A stretch of 64,000 nt of DNA from Turnera subulata (Eukaryota > Streptophyta > Magnoliopsida > Malpighiales > Passifloraceae), in contig JAKUCV010001438.1 of NCBI GenBank assembly GCA_028386065.3, forward strand, positions 153,185-217,184, given 5' to 3'. This document shows positions 46,056 to 58,149 of the stretch, piece after piece; the stretch's first letter is position 1, and each line of letters opens with the position of its first letter. A program made the position numbers and the translations under genes. The notes under the pieces were generated by a model. That model worked only from the letters and a program-made list of their open reading frames with translations, was not told the origin of the DNA and did no database searches.

Positions 46056-47196
46056 AGATGTCAATTGAGGTGGATGGGGTTTCTTTAAATGTCGAGTCTG
46101 TTATTTGCTTTTTTAGAATAAAGAGGGGAATCGTGGTTTATCTTTGATCACCTCACTCCGGAGAGTCAAGGTCGTCAGTCTTATGTACTGTTATTTAATT
46201 TCTACGCAATGAATGAGAGAAATCCTTCTATCAATCTTACCAGAGTTTGTTAATTTAGCTTGAGAACTATGAAATAAACTACGGAGACCTGATCTAGTAA
46301 ATTGAATTTGTATTAGATCCTTATGTGTTTTAGTCTTATACCAAAGCCCGGCTTGTGAAGCCCCCCAACAAAAAAAAAAGAAAAAGAAAAGGAAAAAAAA
46401 GAAAAGAAAAAAAAAGAGAAAAGGGGAATTTTGTGGCTTCACAACCGATGTGTCATCTAAAACTTCCGGGAAAACACTTTTTTTTAGGATTTTCGGTCTT
46501 GACCCACGAACATCAAATGTCGTCTCTATACTGTACGTAGGCACCTCAATAATGAGCCCTGTCTAAATAACCTTGGTTCCTAAGCTAAATTAATAAAGGG
46601 GTATAGTAAGGTTCGAATCTGCGCTGTGCTCGTTTGGGAAAGTCTCTAGTTACTTGAAACGTTGTCCTCGGAATTTTCCAAGGTGTGCCTCCGTCAGCAA
46701 ACAGAGAAGAGGGGATCAAAATTGGGTCATTTTTTGAAGGTATCACCATGAACAAGGAAGTTGTAACCTCTTTGTCATCAGGCTAAGTGGTTGCACATCC
46801 TCGAGGGAGTGAAAAAAAAAAAAAGGAAAAGGAAAGAGAGGGGAAATCAGTCCGCTAGGTTGAAAACCCGAAAGGGCGGCCTAAGCAAAAGTTAAGGCTA
46901 ACGGTGTTTGGGGGAGCTTGGGTTCATACTCATTGCCATTGAGGGAATTGCCGGGAATAATCATTCGTGATTCATCCAATGAACGAGAATGGGGGAATTC
47001 GAGACCTTGTGGAAACCAATCAAAGTGATAACTAAGCCAACTTAACACCCACGACATACAACTCGGTTATTTCAAAAATTGCATACATGGTTGCACTTCG
47101 CATATAGGGAAAATAAACATACATACATGCATACAAAAGGGAGAGTAAATCCATCAAAGTGCCTACATCTAGAAAATAGGACATACATGCGTCAAA
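46056..47196. other. Non-coding interior of element E with purine tracts
   Basis: Two A/G-only runs (about 46369-46430 and 46808-46842) flank otherwise ordinary sequence. The GTTGAAAA...CGGCCTAAGCAAAAG stretch near 46858 resembles 26130-26180 in the family 3 interior. Pol is absent. Confidence 0.45.
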
Positions 47197-49071
47197 TCAA
47201 GCCAGTCTCTTCTTGCCGCGAGTCTGGCGAACCGGTCGAGTGTGCTCCTGGATGGTATCCTCAGAATCACCCGATGCATGATCAGTGGAATGAGGGCTCG
47301 CCTGAGGGGAGCTGGCAGAACAAAGGGACCATGGGGATGAGGATCTCGAGATAATGGCACAGGACAGGCACGACCACCCTCCCTCACACAGGAACTCACG
47401 TATTCGGATAGCCTGGGCCATCAAGGTCGCCTTCGCCTACCCAATCAACGTCCAGAGTCGAGATGCCTCAACAGCCGGAAGCTGTTGCCAAGAGAGAGTT
47501 AATCAGATCACATGAAAGGGGAGAAGAATAGTCAATAAGATTGTTTAAGAAAGTACCGAGGTAATGTCAGCAGGGACAGGTGGAAAATCGGGAGGAAGAT
47601 CCTCGAAAAAGGGCACCCAACAGCGCCTATAAGCATCATCAAAAGACTCAAAATCGGCCTCACAAGCTGGGAGGATAGGGCTAGACGCAGGAGATGATGC
47701 CTTAGTACTCTTCTTCGTTTTGGGAGCTGAACTCTACTGAGAAGGGCCCGCACTAGTCACTGATCCTCCTGCCTCAGGGGTGGTCAAAGGTGGCATCAAG
47801 AACATACTAATGTAGGAGGAGTAATCACAGGAGTTGGTCAGGTCGTCAGGTGCCAATCTAAATAATTGTCCTTTGTAGCCTCTCCCCGCTCATTGATATC
47901 CCGCATGGAGATCAGTGGATTAGATGGTATTAGTGGTACCCCCGTGGTCGGTGCACAAACATGATCCCCGAGGAACCACACCCGCATTTCAGGGTATCCA
48001 AACAGACACTGGCACAGGTCCATCTCAAAGACTGCAGCATCGTCTCCCACCAATCTATCCTGATAAGCCGCGAAGGGAGTGAATCGGATCTGCCAACAAG
48101 TATTCGGTGAGAAGACATTCAAGGGATTTCAAGAAAATAAGCAGAGACAGTGAAGGAAGGATACCTGGCCTGACATGGCAACCCGATCTATGTAATGCCG
48201 AGCCCACTCCCGATCATGAGCATGATGTCGAGTCCTGCGGTTCTAGGAACCCCAGCGAAGAGAAACAGGCCACATTTCCTCATCAGATGGCAACTCTGGA
48301 GCAGACAATCCGAGGTACTCCTGGTCCCACACCTATAAGTCATCTAGTCAGAATGGATAAAGGGTTAATCAAATGAGATATAGAAGTTAAGGGTGACCGG
48401 CATACCTCCCAGATCCAGGCTAAGCCATAGAAATATTTGGCAGTAACCCGAGAGAAGTTGATCATCTCTCGATAAACATTTGCAAAGCCCGCCGAAGCCT
48501 AGTCGATCTTTGGTCTGTCCAAGTTGACGAGTGACGCCAACAAGTCACATCAAACTCGATCACTACCCGAGGCGAAGAGACTCCTGTTCATGCTCACCAA
48601 GATCAAGCCTCGGGCTCGTTGCTCAGGCGTCCCGAGGTACTAACTGTCCAACAAGGCATCCTGTAGCCACTTAGGTGACACCTCACCTATACAAACCCAT
48701 TGAGGTACAAGACCTACCAGCTCCTGAAAGCGATCAATGCCTAACTGCTGATGAAAGACGACCGGTGAACCAAGGAACAATAACCCGGTAATGTGAGAAA
48801 AATCCGAAGGGGCCATCGTCATCTCTCCACAGGCAAAATGAAAAGTGTTGGTGGTGTCCCACCATCTTTCACCTAAAGCCGACACGGCCTGCAAGTCAAC
48901 CTTGTCTCCTCGAAAAGTGTGAAAGAAATCCCACAATCCAACTCTCTTGATGATTTCTTGGACGGGCTTGTTCTTCTTCACATAGGTGAGAACAAGATGA
49001 CGGATATTGGCCCCGGCATGGCTCCGCTGCCGATCTTTAGAATCCTGTGTAGATATGCCGGAAGAAGTCAA
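47197..49071 (-). pseudogene. Plant mobile domain (PMD) gene relic, antisense in element E
   Basis: Read on the minus strand from 49071: an N-terminal part with HLVLTYVKKNKPVQEIIKRV, then GERWWDTTNTFHFACGEMTM and HITGLLFLG (49071-48640). Next, in broken frames, come DREWARHYIDRVAMSGQ (about 48190) and NTCWQIRFTPFAAYQDRLVG with MRVWFLGDHVCAP (48122-47930). The C-terminus reads EHTRPVRQTRGKKRLA and ends at 47197. This is the order of the aminotransferase-like PMD family. Frame changes may be introns or decay; the stop codons after 48640 suggest some decay. Additional antisense ORFs are known in Tat-lineage gypsy elements such as Grande. Here the orientation opposes LTR E. Confidence 0.7.
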
Positions 49072-52000
49072 TGCTCACGCCAACTCGGGCTCGACAAAAC
49101 CAAGCCAGGTCCATATACATCAAGACATGCATCATGGGGATGGGATTACATATTTGCATCATATTTTCCAGCATCAAAACATAAGAAGTTCACGAAACCT
49201 GCTCCGGCAAAGTTCAAAATTGACCAAAATTGGGACAAGCCCATCCATACCCAGTCACCCAACATCGATTATATGCATTCATATCGGCAAAACAACACCC
49301 GAATCATCCCAAACCATCAGAATTCGCCAAGAGCCCTAAACCCCCAAATTGGCAAAACTTTAAATTGTGATTTCTTATGTTTAATCCATAAAATAAGCGT
49401 GTGGGGAGGCATTATAGACATCCTAGGAGCATCTCTAAACTATCAAACACAACATGCACCACACAAATTCGAATTTAAGGGGCATATGGACATAAACTCA
49501 AATTTCAATTAAAATGGGATTTCAATGAGTTTTTTTGTGTTATTTCTAGCAGATTGCAAAAAGCCATTATTTCTAGCAAGTGCATATGTGCAACAAGAAA
49601 AACAGCATAAGTGACTAGTTATCAAGATTAAGAATACTGCCAAAAAAAGAAGGGGGAAAGTAATTATCCCAAAATTAAGAGAATTCAAGAATTAGAAGCA
49701 AGATGTTTACCTGCCCTACTTGAATCCAAGAGTTTTTCAGTTGGATGCAGATTCTTTACCTCCGAAGGTTTGCAGCAAGCATATGAAAATCCTGCACAAG
49801 AGATAACAGCCAAATGCTCGAGTTTACAAGCTTCAGCGTCATATTTGAATCTATTTTATACATGTTACCGCTGCCAATCAACTTTTCTAGAAACATGAAT
49901 CAGCAGACATGGATGAAAAGCTTTACCTGGTTCAAAATTGGTTTGCATTGTGGCCAGATGACAGCAGTTAGACTGTTATTTTACTTCAAATCGTTTGATC
50001 ACCAAGGCTTAGAATACCATAGGATCTGTTTTAGCCAAGCAAGAAGCAAAAGTCGGACAAGTGACATTATATGGTATAACTTGCTGATTTACGGAATGAG
50101 CAAATGTATTAAGCTCTTGTAATAAAAATGCAGCAGAGCATCATGGAAATGAAAGTGAGTCACTGAACACACCACTTACAATAGCTGAAAACAACTGGAT
50201 AGACAATTTTTTATACAAGCATCAACTAGAAAGAGAGCGTGTCAAACAATTTTCATTGACATGTGCTGTACCAAAACTCACAGTTTAAAGTGTCTTTGCA
50301 GCTGAAGTGGAAACTTGAGGGTAATTATAATAAGGATTTGCATGGAAAGAAAAAATAGCAAGACACTCAGTGCAAGGAAAGAAAGGGACAGTGTGGTCAG
50401 TATATGGGGTCTTGATAGATAACTCCCACACCAACCAACTTATTCTCCATCGAGAAAATAGAATCTATACCAGCATACATATTTCGAATTTTATGTTAAA
50501 ACTTTTGATACTTCAAGTTACACCTGAGACAGCTCAATCCAACTGTTCCTACTAGTCTTTTTTCCCAATGAAAGGTATTAAGCAGCAAGAGACACATACT
50601 AGAGCAGGATTAATATAAATTCCATCAATACAAAACCATATGCCAAAAAGCACCAACTCTTGGGAATCAAACAACAGACCACCAAAGCGATAGCTTGGCA
50701 GAAGACAAACTTATCACCAACAAAGAACGTAACATGAGAAATTTTATTGATTGATACTGCCAATTATTACTCTTAATATCTCATGTCTAGCGTGTAAAGT
50801 TCACAAGTGAAAAGTCCCCTGGTGAAGACAAAAGTAGCTAAAAGTGGTACAGCTCAACTTAAGAAGTATACAGCAGCAGTACAACTCAATTTGTTGAATA
50901 GCAGTTAAAATTGGTTTCATCAAAGCTTTTTGTAATGTCATTTTGATGTTTTTTGGAACACTGAGGACAAATAAAAGTCGAGCAAGTTAATTAGGTGCAG
51001 CAATTATTTTTCGTGAAACCTTTAACACCTGTAGCTGAAGAGACAAAACACATGTAACCTGAAGACTAAGTGTTTTCTGCCTGAGTAATTAAACAACGCA
51101 GCAGCAGCTTTGGTCTGTATATTTTCTATTTTCTGCTCCTTATGATTTCACCTATAACTATTCTTTATTATATATGACCTCAATATTACTATATGGATGA
51201 GAATTAGCATTTGACAATAATAAGACAGAAATTGGCGCAAATCTTACCAGACCCAAGAATATGGAGACGAGTTGCTAAGAACAAAAATAACAGATAGCAA
51301 GAACATAGGAAATTCCAACAGTAAAGTACTGTAGGGTAAGTCAAATAATAGGAACTTCCAAACAACTCTCATCTGTATAGTCACAGTAAAGAGCTGACCA
51401 ATTCTGACTGACCACTTGCAGAAGATGATTAAACACTAGTTACATATATTCATGCAAAAATAGCAGAATTCAAGTATGAAATTTAGAATGGAAAAATGCA
51501 AATTAAAAGTCATCCCACTCACACTGTCTATGACTACAAATGACAGAACCACTCCAAATTGCAGTTTCGCTTCTCAATGTATTTCCTGTGTCCCATGCCC
51601 AGAAGTTTCTGATTTCAACAACCACAATCCAATATATAACTCTCCCTATAGGGAGAATAAGATGGACAGGTATGGGATTTTAAGTCCTTATGTTGGCTCC
51701 TTCTGCATACTTGATCTACCACTCCATTCCGAAAAGTGTGGACACCACTCCATTCCGAAAAGTGTGGATACCACTCCATTACCGTTAGACATCTAGGATT
51801 TCATTATGGTTTAAGCACCCCACATAGAAAAACTACAGGTTTTCAGGTTTTGGATTATAACACCATGAAACAAATCATTAGCACTAAACACATCAAGTAA
51901 CTCGCTAGCAGCACCGGTTGTACATTGCGCGCAACGAGAAGCTAGTTAGTGGTTCATTTTGGAACCTCATAGAATGCTTCCCCTTTGTGCAAGCCTGTGT

Positions 52001-52251
52001 GGATAATTACGGAAAACTCTAGAACACGGAATCTCCATCGCCTGGTGAGGATGTGAAATGGCTACCTATAGGGGAGGCCCCATCAAGTGTAACTAGGCTA
52101 GATTTATAATGGGGAACTTTTCTGTAATTATTACTTTTGTTTACAAATATTATTTCGCTAGAGAAGGGCCTCTCCCAAAAGAGGCCTGAGCGGAACTTCT
52201 TTCCTTCTCCATTATTACATAAAAAAGCAATAAGACAGCAAGACCGACTTA
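49072..52251. other. AT-rich sequence, no gene recognised
   Basis: The first 0.4 kb is probably upstream sequence of the PMD relic. From about 49510 no long frame, LTR, TIR or tandem array is seen, apart from a 26-bp duplication (ACTCCATTCCGAAAAGTGTG, 51721 and 51747). Some minus-strand segments have exon-like splice signals, for example near 49700-49800. It may be intronic, a non-coding transcript or old TE debris. Confidence 0.45.
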
Positions 52252-52261
52252 GGCAGAATTT

Positions 52262-53932
52262 GGGTAAAATGCATGTTTGGTCATTGAACCATATATGCGC
52301 GCTGGATCTTGGTCACTTTACCCATTTTCGCTGGATTTTGGTCATCGTACCATTTAAATTTGCTTGATTTTGGTTTGGTGGGGTCTATGGGACCCAAAAT
52401 TTACACGTGTCGAAGGATGATTGGTCTCGTTGCGGGTGGTGGGACCTATATACCACTGCCCGACCCAGGAGACCCGTATTGTTTGAGAAAACGACCCGTT
52501 CTCGTTCGGAACGGGTCTATCTTGGATCCAAACACCCTATCCATCGAGAGAGAATTCTATGGTGGCGGCCTTAACCATGTTGTCTCCCTAACCTCCTCCA
52601 CCTATGGAATATGAGAATGGTTTCCAACAACTCCCCCACCAATCACTGTACTCCACACCAAAGCACCCAAATCCGTTGCAACAATACAAGCAAAACGTGC
52701 TAACACACAGCAACGACAATATAGGTTCCCTTAATTAACAAACCGGAGCCTGAATCGAAGGAGAGAAGAGAGAGCTATGTGCTCTTACCCCTTAGTTCGT
52801 TGCCCTCACCGTTATCTTCACTTGAATGAACCTCGGGGTTTTGATTTTTGGAACAGAGGAGGGAGCTTTCGGGAGGACGCTGCCACTGTCGAGGTGGTGG
52901 CCGATGGTGGTTGGATGTTTGTGGTGGTGACTGGGTTTCCTCCATCCACCAAACCATCACCCTCCTCCTACTCCCTCAAAATCCTCCTCCGCCACCACCA
53001 ACACACTATCAATTCGCCACCACCAACACACACACCAACAATTAAAAAAATCCAATTAATTTGCTGCAATTTTTGGCTGCGGCGGCGACGATGAAGGGCT
53101 GAGGTTGGATTGGGAGAGTATGTGAAGCAGTCTCGGTGGCTTGCGGCGACGATTGCAGGGAGTGGAGCTCAGGTGAAAGGTTGAGGCGACGGCGATGTGG
53201 GCACTGGTGGTGGCGGCGTCGGTGACGATAAGGGCATCGGTGGGAATAATGGGGATGGCGGCCATGGTGGAATTGGGCATAAGGAGGGAGACCCAGAGGA
53301 AGTTGACGAAGATGCGCTTGAAGACCTTGGGGATTGCGGCCATGGTGGAAGAGAAGGAGACAGACTTGCTGTTGTAGAGGGAGGCGACGGTGAAGACGAC
53401 GCCGGAGGTGGAAAGGAGAAATCAAAATATTTTTTTTTTGTACATATTTTTTTTGTACATAGTCTTTGATGGAAAATGTGTATATATTTTTTTTACATAT
53501 TTTAGACTAATCTTGTATCCACTATGCTATTTAGTTGAAATAAATATATTATCTCTTCTGTCAAAAAAAATATATATATATTTTTCCTCTTGTTCATGTT
53601 TTTTTACATTGAAAGTAAAATAACATTAATACCATAGTATTATTTTTGAGAATTCGGGATGTTTGCTTATGGGTATAACCCGTTCCGAATGAGAACGGGT
53701 TTTATTTCTCAAACAAAATGGGTCTCATGGGTCGGATCGTGGTATGTGGGACCCACCACCCGGAAGCAACCAATCCGCCATCGACACGTGTTAATTTTGG
53801 GTCCCATAGACCCCACCAAACCAAAATCAAGCAAATTTAAATGGTACGATGACCAAAATCCAGCGAAAATGGGTAGAGTGACCAAAATCCAACGCGCATA
53901 TATGGTTCAGTGACCAAACATGCATTTTACCC
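52262..53932. mobile_element. Pack-MULE-like element 2, 255-bp TIRs, perfect 10-bp TSD
   Basis: The TIRs are 52262-52516 and 53678-53932, both beginning at the outer end GGGTAAAATGCATGTTTGGT and ending at the inner side near AACGGGT. The host decamer GGCAGAATTT is at 52252-52261 and 53933-53942. Long TIRs and a 9-10 bp TSD fit the Mutator superfamily. No transposase is present. The core (about 52745-53420) is GC-rich with long overlapping frames on both strands; one on the minus strand (53425-53042) has 127 codons. This suggests captured exon sequence of unknown source. Confidence 0.85.
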
Positions 53933-53942
53933 GGCAGAATTT

Positions 53943-54924
53943 AGGTGAAAGTATCAAAGCGACACACCTACCAAGCATTCCAAAACCCTGACTTATTACC
54001 GATAAGCCGCTGTCCTCTACCTTGTCCTTCTCCCTCGCCTCTTTTCGGATTCGTATCTAAACGAGTTATCAGGTGTGTGGTTGTCGACGGCAACGTGGGG
54101 ATTGTGTTGGATGTGGTTGTTGCTGGACATGTGGCGGTCGGGCTGTCGGCATAAGGCAGTGGGTGATGTTGTTGGTGTTATTCCGACAATGAGTTGGTGT
54201 TGTCGGTGTTTCTCCGACAGCAAATTGGTTAAGCTCAGGTTGGTGTTGTTCGACAGATCCGAGGAATTTGTGGGTAGATCCGATCCTGAACAGTGACGAT
54301 TTGTGTTTTCCTCAACCCCTTTCCAAATTCACTTTGATGCTTTGTGGGTTGTGTATTGAATTGGATGTCGGTTGTTGGTTTCTGGGTATGGCAGCATGTT
54401 GTGGTCGTGTTTCCGAGCTGTTGGGTATTGAGCTCTAATACTGTTCCGACTACTGGGTACGGTTCCAGTGGAGCGGAATCTTCTCCGATATTAAACGATG
54501 CCTTTCCCGATGATGTTGTGTATTTTAATTTTCATACATGGCATCTACTAAATAGATATAATTGATGAATCAAAAAGTATCGGGTCTTAGTGGAAACCGT
54601 GAGTAGAGAGATGAGTGGTGTGGCCGGAATCCGTCCGACACAAATAGAACCTCTAGGACGAGAAGTCTTGGGCTCAGGTATAACCTGTGAGCGGGAATTA
54701 AGAAAACGACCCTTTAACGATATATTATAACCCTGTATGAGCTTAATTGGATTTAATAAGAAACATGCTTTAAGCCGAAGAACATATTTTGGTTTTAAAG
54801 TGGATCGGATGATGTAGGCTTTGAGGTTGGATAAGGATTGGACTTAGTTGGGCCTTCGGCCCGTAATATAATGGAGACATGCACCGTGAGAGTAAACCTT
54901 TGAGCCTCGACCCTGACACTCATC
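53943..54924 (+). mobile_element. Chromovirus-like LTR fragment, left of the hAT insertion
   Basis: Parallel to 30890-31110. CCCGATGATGTTGTGTATTT...CATACATGGCAT near 54508 matches CCGATGATGTTATGTATTTG near 30907. ATAGAACCTCTAGGACG near 54645 matches GTAGAACCTCTAGGATG near 31049. It continues beyond the hAT element at 59360. Confidence 0.55.
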
Positions 54925-55810
54925 ATAATAAGTAGGGGTGAGCATCCGGTCTATTTGGTTCGGTCAACATTATTCGGTCCGGTCTTCGGACAGACCGAAT
55001 TTATGGGAGGGGTGTTCGAACCCAAATTAACCGAAGACCGAATTGACCGAAATATTTCGGTCCGGTCACCGGTCAGCCCGAATCGTCCGAATAAAAGAAA
55101 GTGAAAGACCCAAAATCAAAAAATTGAGAATCCAAATTGAAATTACAGAATTTGCCGACTTCAAGTTTAAATTACAATCAGTTATCGAAATAAAAAGTAT
55201 AAAACTTCAAATACATCACCAAAATCTGAATTATCCAAATTCAAATACATCACCAAATTATTCAAATTATTTGATTTCACTGCCCAAAGTTCCAAACTCC
55301 AAACTAACATATAAAAATGAACACAATATACATTACAGATACACTGAAAATTCAGACACTAAAAATAAACACAATAGACTGAAAATTCAGACACTCAAAA
55401 AGAAACACAATATAATGGCAGCCGGTAGTAGATGATGGTTGACACATAGTATGACACTGAAAATTCTGCCCAAGCCATTCTCCCATCTTCTTCTTGCACA
55501 TCATCAAATCCTGCACATCAAGGGAATCAACAACATGACATGCAATATGACAACATCAAAAAGGAAATTCATTCACATGACATGCAACAATAGTATTAAT
55601 TAATCAAAAGAGAAAGAAATTCAGGAGGAAATATGAAAAAAATGACTAACATTTGTTTCCAAGAGATATGAAGCCATTTGCAACTTATAATCTGAAATTC
55701 ACTCCACAGCGACTTGGTTTAATTCTGAAAAGAGAGTAAAATTATATAATTTAATCTAATTAAGAAACACATCAGAATAAACAAGTAAAGAAATATATTT
55801 ATAGAATAAA

Positions 55811-57688
55811 TTACAAGAAAGACTCACCTTTCTCAATTTTTTCAAGTGAATGAACATCTTCTTCCACACTAACTTTAGGCGCCTTGCGCGGTTTAAGCCA
55901 ATCATTTGCACAAATGAGTGACTCCACCACCCTAGGACTTAAGGAACTTCTAAATGGATCAAGAACTCTTCCACCACCACTGAAACATGATTCTAAAGCG
56001 ACGGTAGAGATTGGCATAGCCAATATATCACGCGCCATAGATGCAAGAATAGGATATCTTGGAGAGTGCTTCTTCCACCATTCAAGGACATCCCAATCCG
56101 GGGCCTCTCCATTTTCAGTTTCTTCATCCAAGTACTTCTCCAATTCTGATTTCTCTAAACCAAATGAACCACTTGCTGCCTTGCGTTTCTTGAACTGACG
56201 TTCCCAACTTTTATCCTCCAAGTCATCACTGCTACAACTATCTTCATCATCATTATTTACCGAACCAGATATACCACTTCTTCCACCTACCTTCTCAACA
56301 TGTCCATGTGCATCTTTGTTTCCAGTTCCAAGCCCATTCTTTTTCTTATACTCCTCACGATAAGCATTAAACATTGCATGCAAACTTTTGGTGACCCTAT
56401 CTATAACTTTCTGGCCATCTAATTCACCATGCATTCGAATTATGGAAAACTGGACATATTCAAATTTCTGGCTAGGATCAAGAATAGCTGAGATGAAGAG
56501 CAAAGCATTCATTTTGTTCATATTGCCCCAATACTTGTCAAACTTCTCCTGCATGTTTTTAGCCATATCCATCAATAGGATATCACTAGTATCATCCTGC
56601 CATCGTTTTAAAATCCTAGCAACCTCACTTATTCTTCTAAAAAATTCATTGGAAGTGATGTAGGTAGACCCAGAAACAAAGTTTGTTAACTTATAAAAGG
56701 GTTTCAGGAACTTGCACATCCTCTTTGCATTCTGCCAATCATCTTCCCTAGGCAGTCCCACACACTCCCTAACTTGTACAACTACAACACCACCCTCAGC
56801 CCGGTCCTCCTCTCCATGTGCACCTTCATACCCCTCCTCATTCATCACAGTCACCTCCTCAATGTTTGCCCCACCTCTCTCCTTTCCTTTGCCCTTCAAT
56901 TTATGATAAAAAAATTGAGACTCCAACTCCTCTCTTAGACTAGAATCGACTATGTCATACCTTTCAAATGCCTTTTCAAACTTTTCTGCAGCTTCTAACA
57001 TCAAGTAGGTGGAATTCCACCTTGTTGGTACGTCTAAACAAAACATCTTCTTTGACTTAATCTGCTGATAGACAACACACTCAGTGAACTTATCTTGCCT
57101 AGCAACAGAACTTCTCACAAACCGGACAGCGGCTCTAATCCTCTCTAATGACTTGTTGATTTGCCTTAAACCCGCATGCACAATCAAATTAACAATATGA
57201 GCTACACATCTCATATGAAAATGCTCACCATCTAAGATCGAAGTGCCCCATCGTTTGACAGTTCCCCTAAGATAATCAATGGCCACATCATTTGAACTAG
57301 CATTGTCTACCGTCACTGAAAACACATTCTTAGTTTCCCACTTCACCAAACATTCCTCTAGTGACATACCTATTGCTACCCCTTTATGGCTAATAATTGG
57401 ACAGAAGTTCAATACTTTCTTTCTCAACTTCCATTCATTGTCAATAAAATGTGCTGTTAAGCACATATAATTGATCCTCTGAATGGAAGTCCAAGTATCG
57501 GTGGTTAAGCTAATTCTCTGGGAATTGGTTTGTAGAAAATCTTTCAGCTTAGACCTCTCCAAAATGTATAAGTCATAGGTGTCTCTAGCTACTGATGAAG
57601 ATCTTCCTTGATGTTTGGATCCGACGTATTGACTTGTTTTTACCAATTTGGGTCGGGGGAGATGTTTGAATTTACCTTCGAGTAGGCT
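55811..57688 (-). CDS. hAT transposase core (RICESLEEPER-like), 5' end not canonical
   Basis: Open from 57688 to the stop at 55811, at least 611 codons, without an ATG near its start. The RNase H-like fold is seen in SLTTDTWTS (first catalytic Asp), FSVTVDNASSNDVAIDYLRG (second Asp), CVAHIVNLIVHAGL and DVPTRWNSTYLML. An insertion domain rich in acidic and low-complexity sequence follows. The C-terminal dimerisation region has DWDVLEWWKKHSPRYPILAS, then MARDILAMPISTVALESCFS with the catalytic Glu, and SPRVVESLICANDWL. The region just upstream (57689-57822) does not resemble the missing 60 or so residues of the family. It may be a foreign insert or a replaced segment. Function depends on splicing across it. 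Nuclear, cut-and-paste transposase. Confidence 0.85.
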   Translation of the reverse strand, partial: SLLEGKFKHLPRPKLVKTSQYVGSKHQGRSSSVARDTYDLYILERSKLKDFLQTNSQRISLTTDTWTSIQRINYMCLTAHFIDNEWKLRKKVLNFCPIISHKGVAIGMSLEECLVKWETKNVFSVTVDNASSNDVAIDYLRGTVKRWGTSILDGEHFHMRCVAHIVNLIVHAGLRQINKSLERIRAAVRFVRSSVARQDKFTECVVYQQIKSKKMFCLDVPTRWNSTYLMLEAAEKFEKAFERYDIVDSSLREELESQFFYHKLKGKGKERGGANIEEVTVMNEEGYEGAHGEEDRAEGGVVVVQVRECVGLPREDDWQNAKRMCKFLKPFYKLTNFVSGSTYITSNEFFRRISEVARILKRWQDDTSDILLMDMAKNMQEKFDKYWGNMNKMNALLFISAILDPSQKFEYVQFSIIRMHGELDGQKVIDRVTKSLHAMFNAYREEYKKKNGLGTGNKDAHGHVEKVGGRSGISGSVNNDDEDSCSSDDLEDKSWERQFKKRKAASGSFGLEKSELEKYLDEETENGEAPDWDVLEWWKKHSPRYPILASMARDILAMPISTVALESCFSGGGRVLDPFRSSLSPRVVESLICANDWLKPRKAPKVSVEEDVHSLEKIEKGESFL

Positions 57689-57822
57689 TTATTGGTACTT
57701 ACGATTCCGAAAGGCTTAACTAAGGTGTAGTTTAGAGGTTTGACAGTAACGTGGTCCGAAACGTAAGAGTCATTCCTCATCTACATCCCCCCCCCAATAA
57801 CAACATGTTTAGTAATTTGGGT

Positions 57823-58149
57823 TTAGGTGTCAATAGGTGGAAGTTTTTTATCACATTTACCTAAGTGATGCTTAAGAACTGTTGTGCCATTCTTATTGAA
57901 ATTGGCAGCAAACTCTCTCTCACAATGCAAACACCTAGCCTTATGCTCACCACTTTCAGTAACAAACTTGGTGAAATGAACCCATACCTCTGACCTAGGT
58001 TGCATAGGCTTTCTTTTCCCTCTTTTTGTGGGGGTGCTTGTAGTTGCAGTTTCTGTTGTAGTAGCAGTGGTGTCTAATGTAAATGTATTTGAACCGATCC
58101 CAGATTGATGATCACTCTTTGACAATGATATTGACTTTGGTGGATTCAT
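57823..58149 (-). CDS. BED-type zinc finger, N-terminal part of hAT transposase
   Basis: The ATG at 58149 opens MNPPKSISLSKSDHQSGIGS. It follows a clear splice acceptor (TTTTGCAG, with the exon starting at 58154). The matching donor CCA|GTAAGC at about 58762 would remove a 608-bp leader intron. A low-complexity Thr-rich linker and a basic stretch (KRGKRKPMQPR) lead into a BED finger: SEVWVHFTKF, CLHC, then LKHHLGKC as the zinc ligands. BED fingers bind the element ends. The frame stops at 57823 after KKLPPIDT. A 135-bp gap separates it from the transposase core. Splicing could join them, but no good donor was found, so the link may be broken. Confidence 0.75.
   Translation of the reverse strand: MNPPKSISLSKSDHQSGIGSNTFTLDTTATTTETATTSTPTKRGKRKPMQPRSEVWVHFTKFVTESGEHKARCLHCEREFAANFNKNGTTVLKHHLGKCDKKLPPIDT

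Noticed and set aside
48919..49512. 197-codon plus-strand frame
   Set aside because: It overlaps the PMD relic on the opposite strand, which has a recognisable domain; the plus frame has none.
52777..53094. 105-codon plus-strand frame in Pack-MULE 2
   Set aside because: Several frames overlap on both strands in GC-rich sequence and none has a recognisable domain, so no single one was called a gene.
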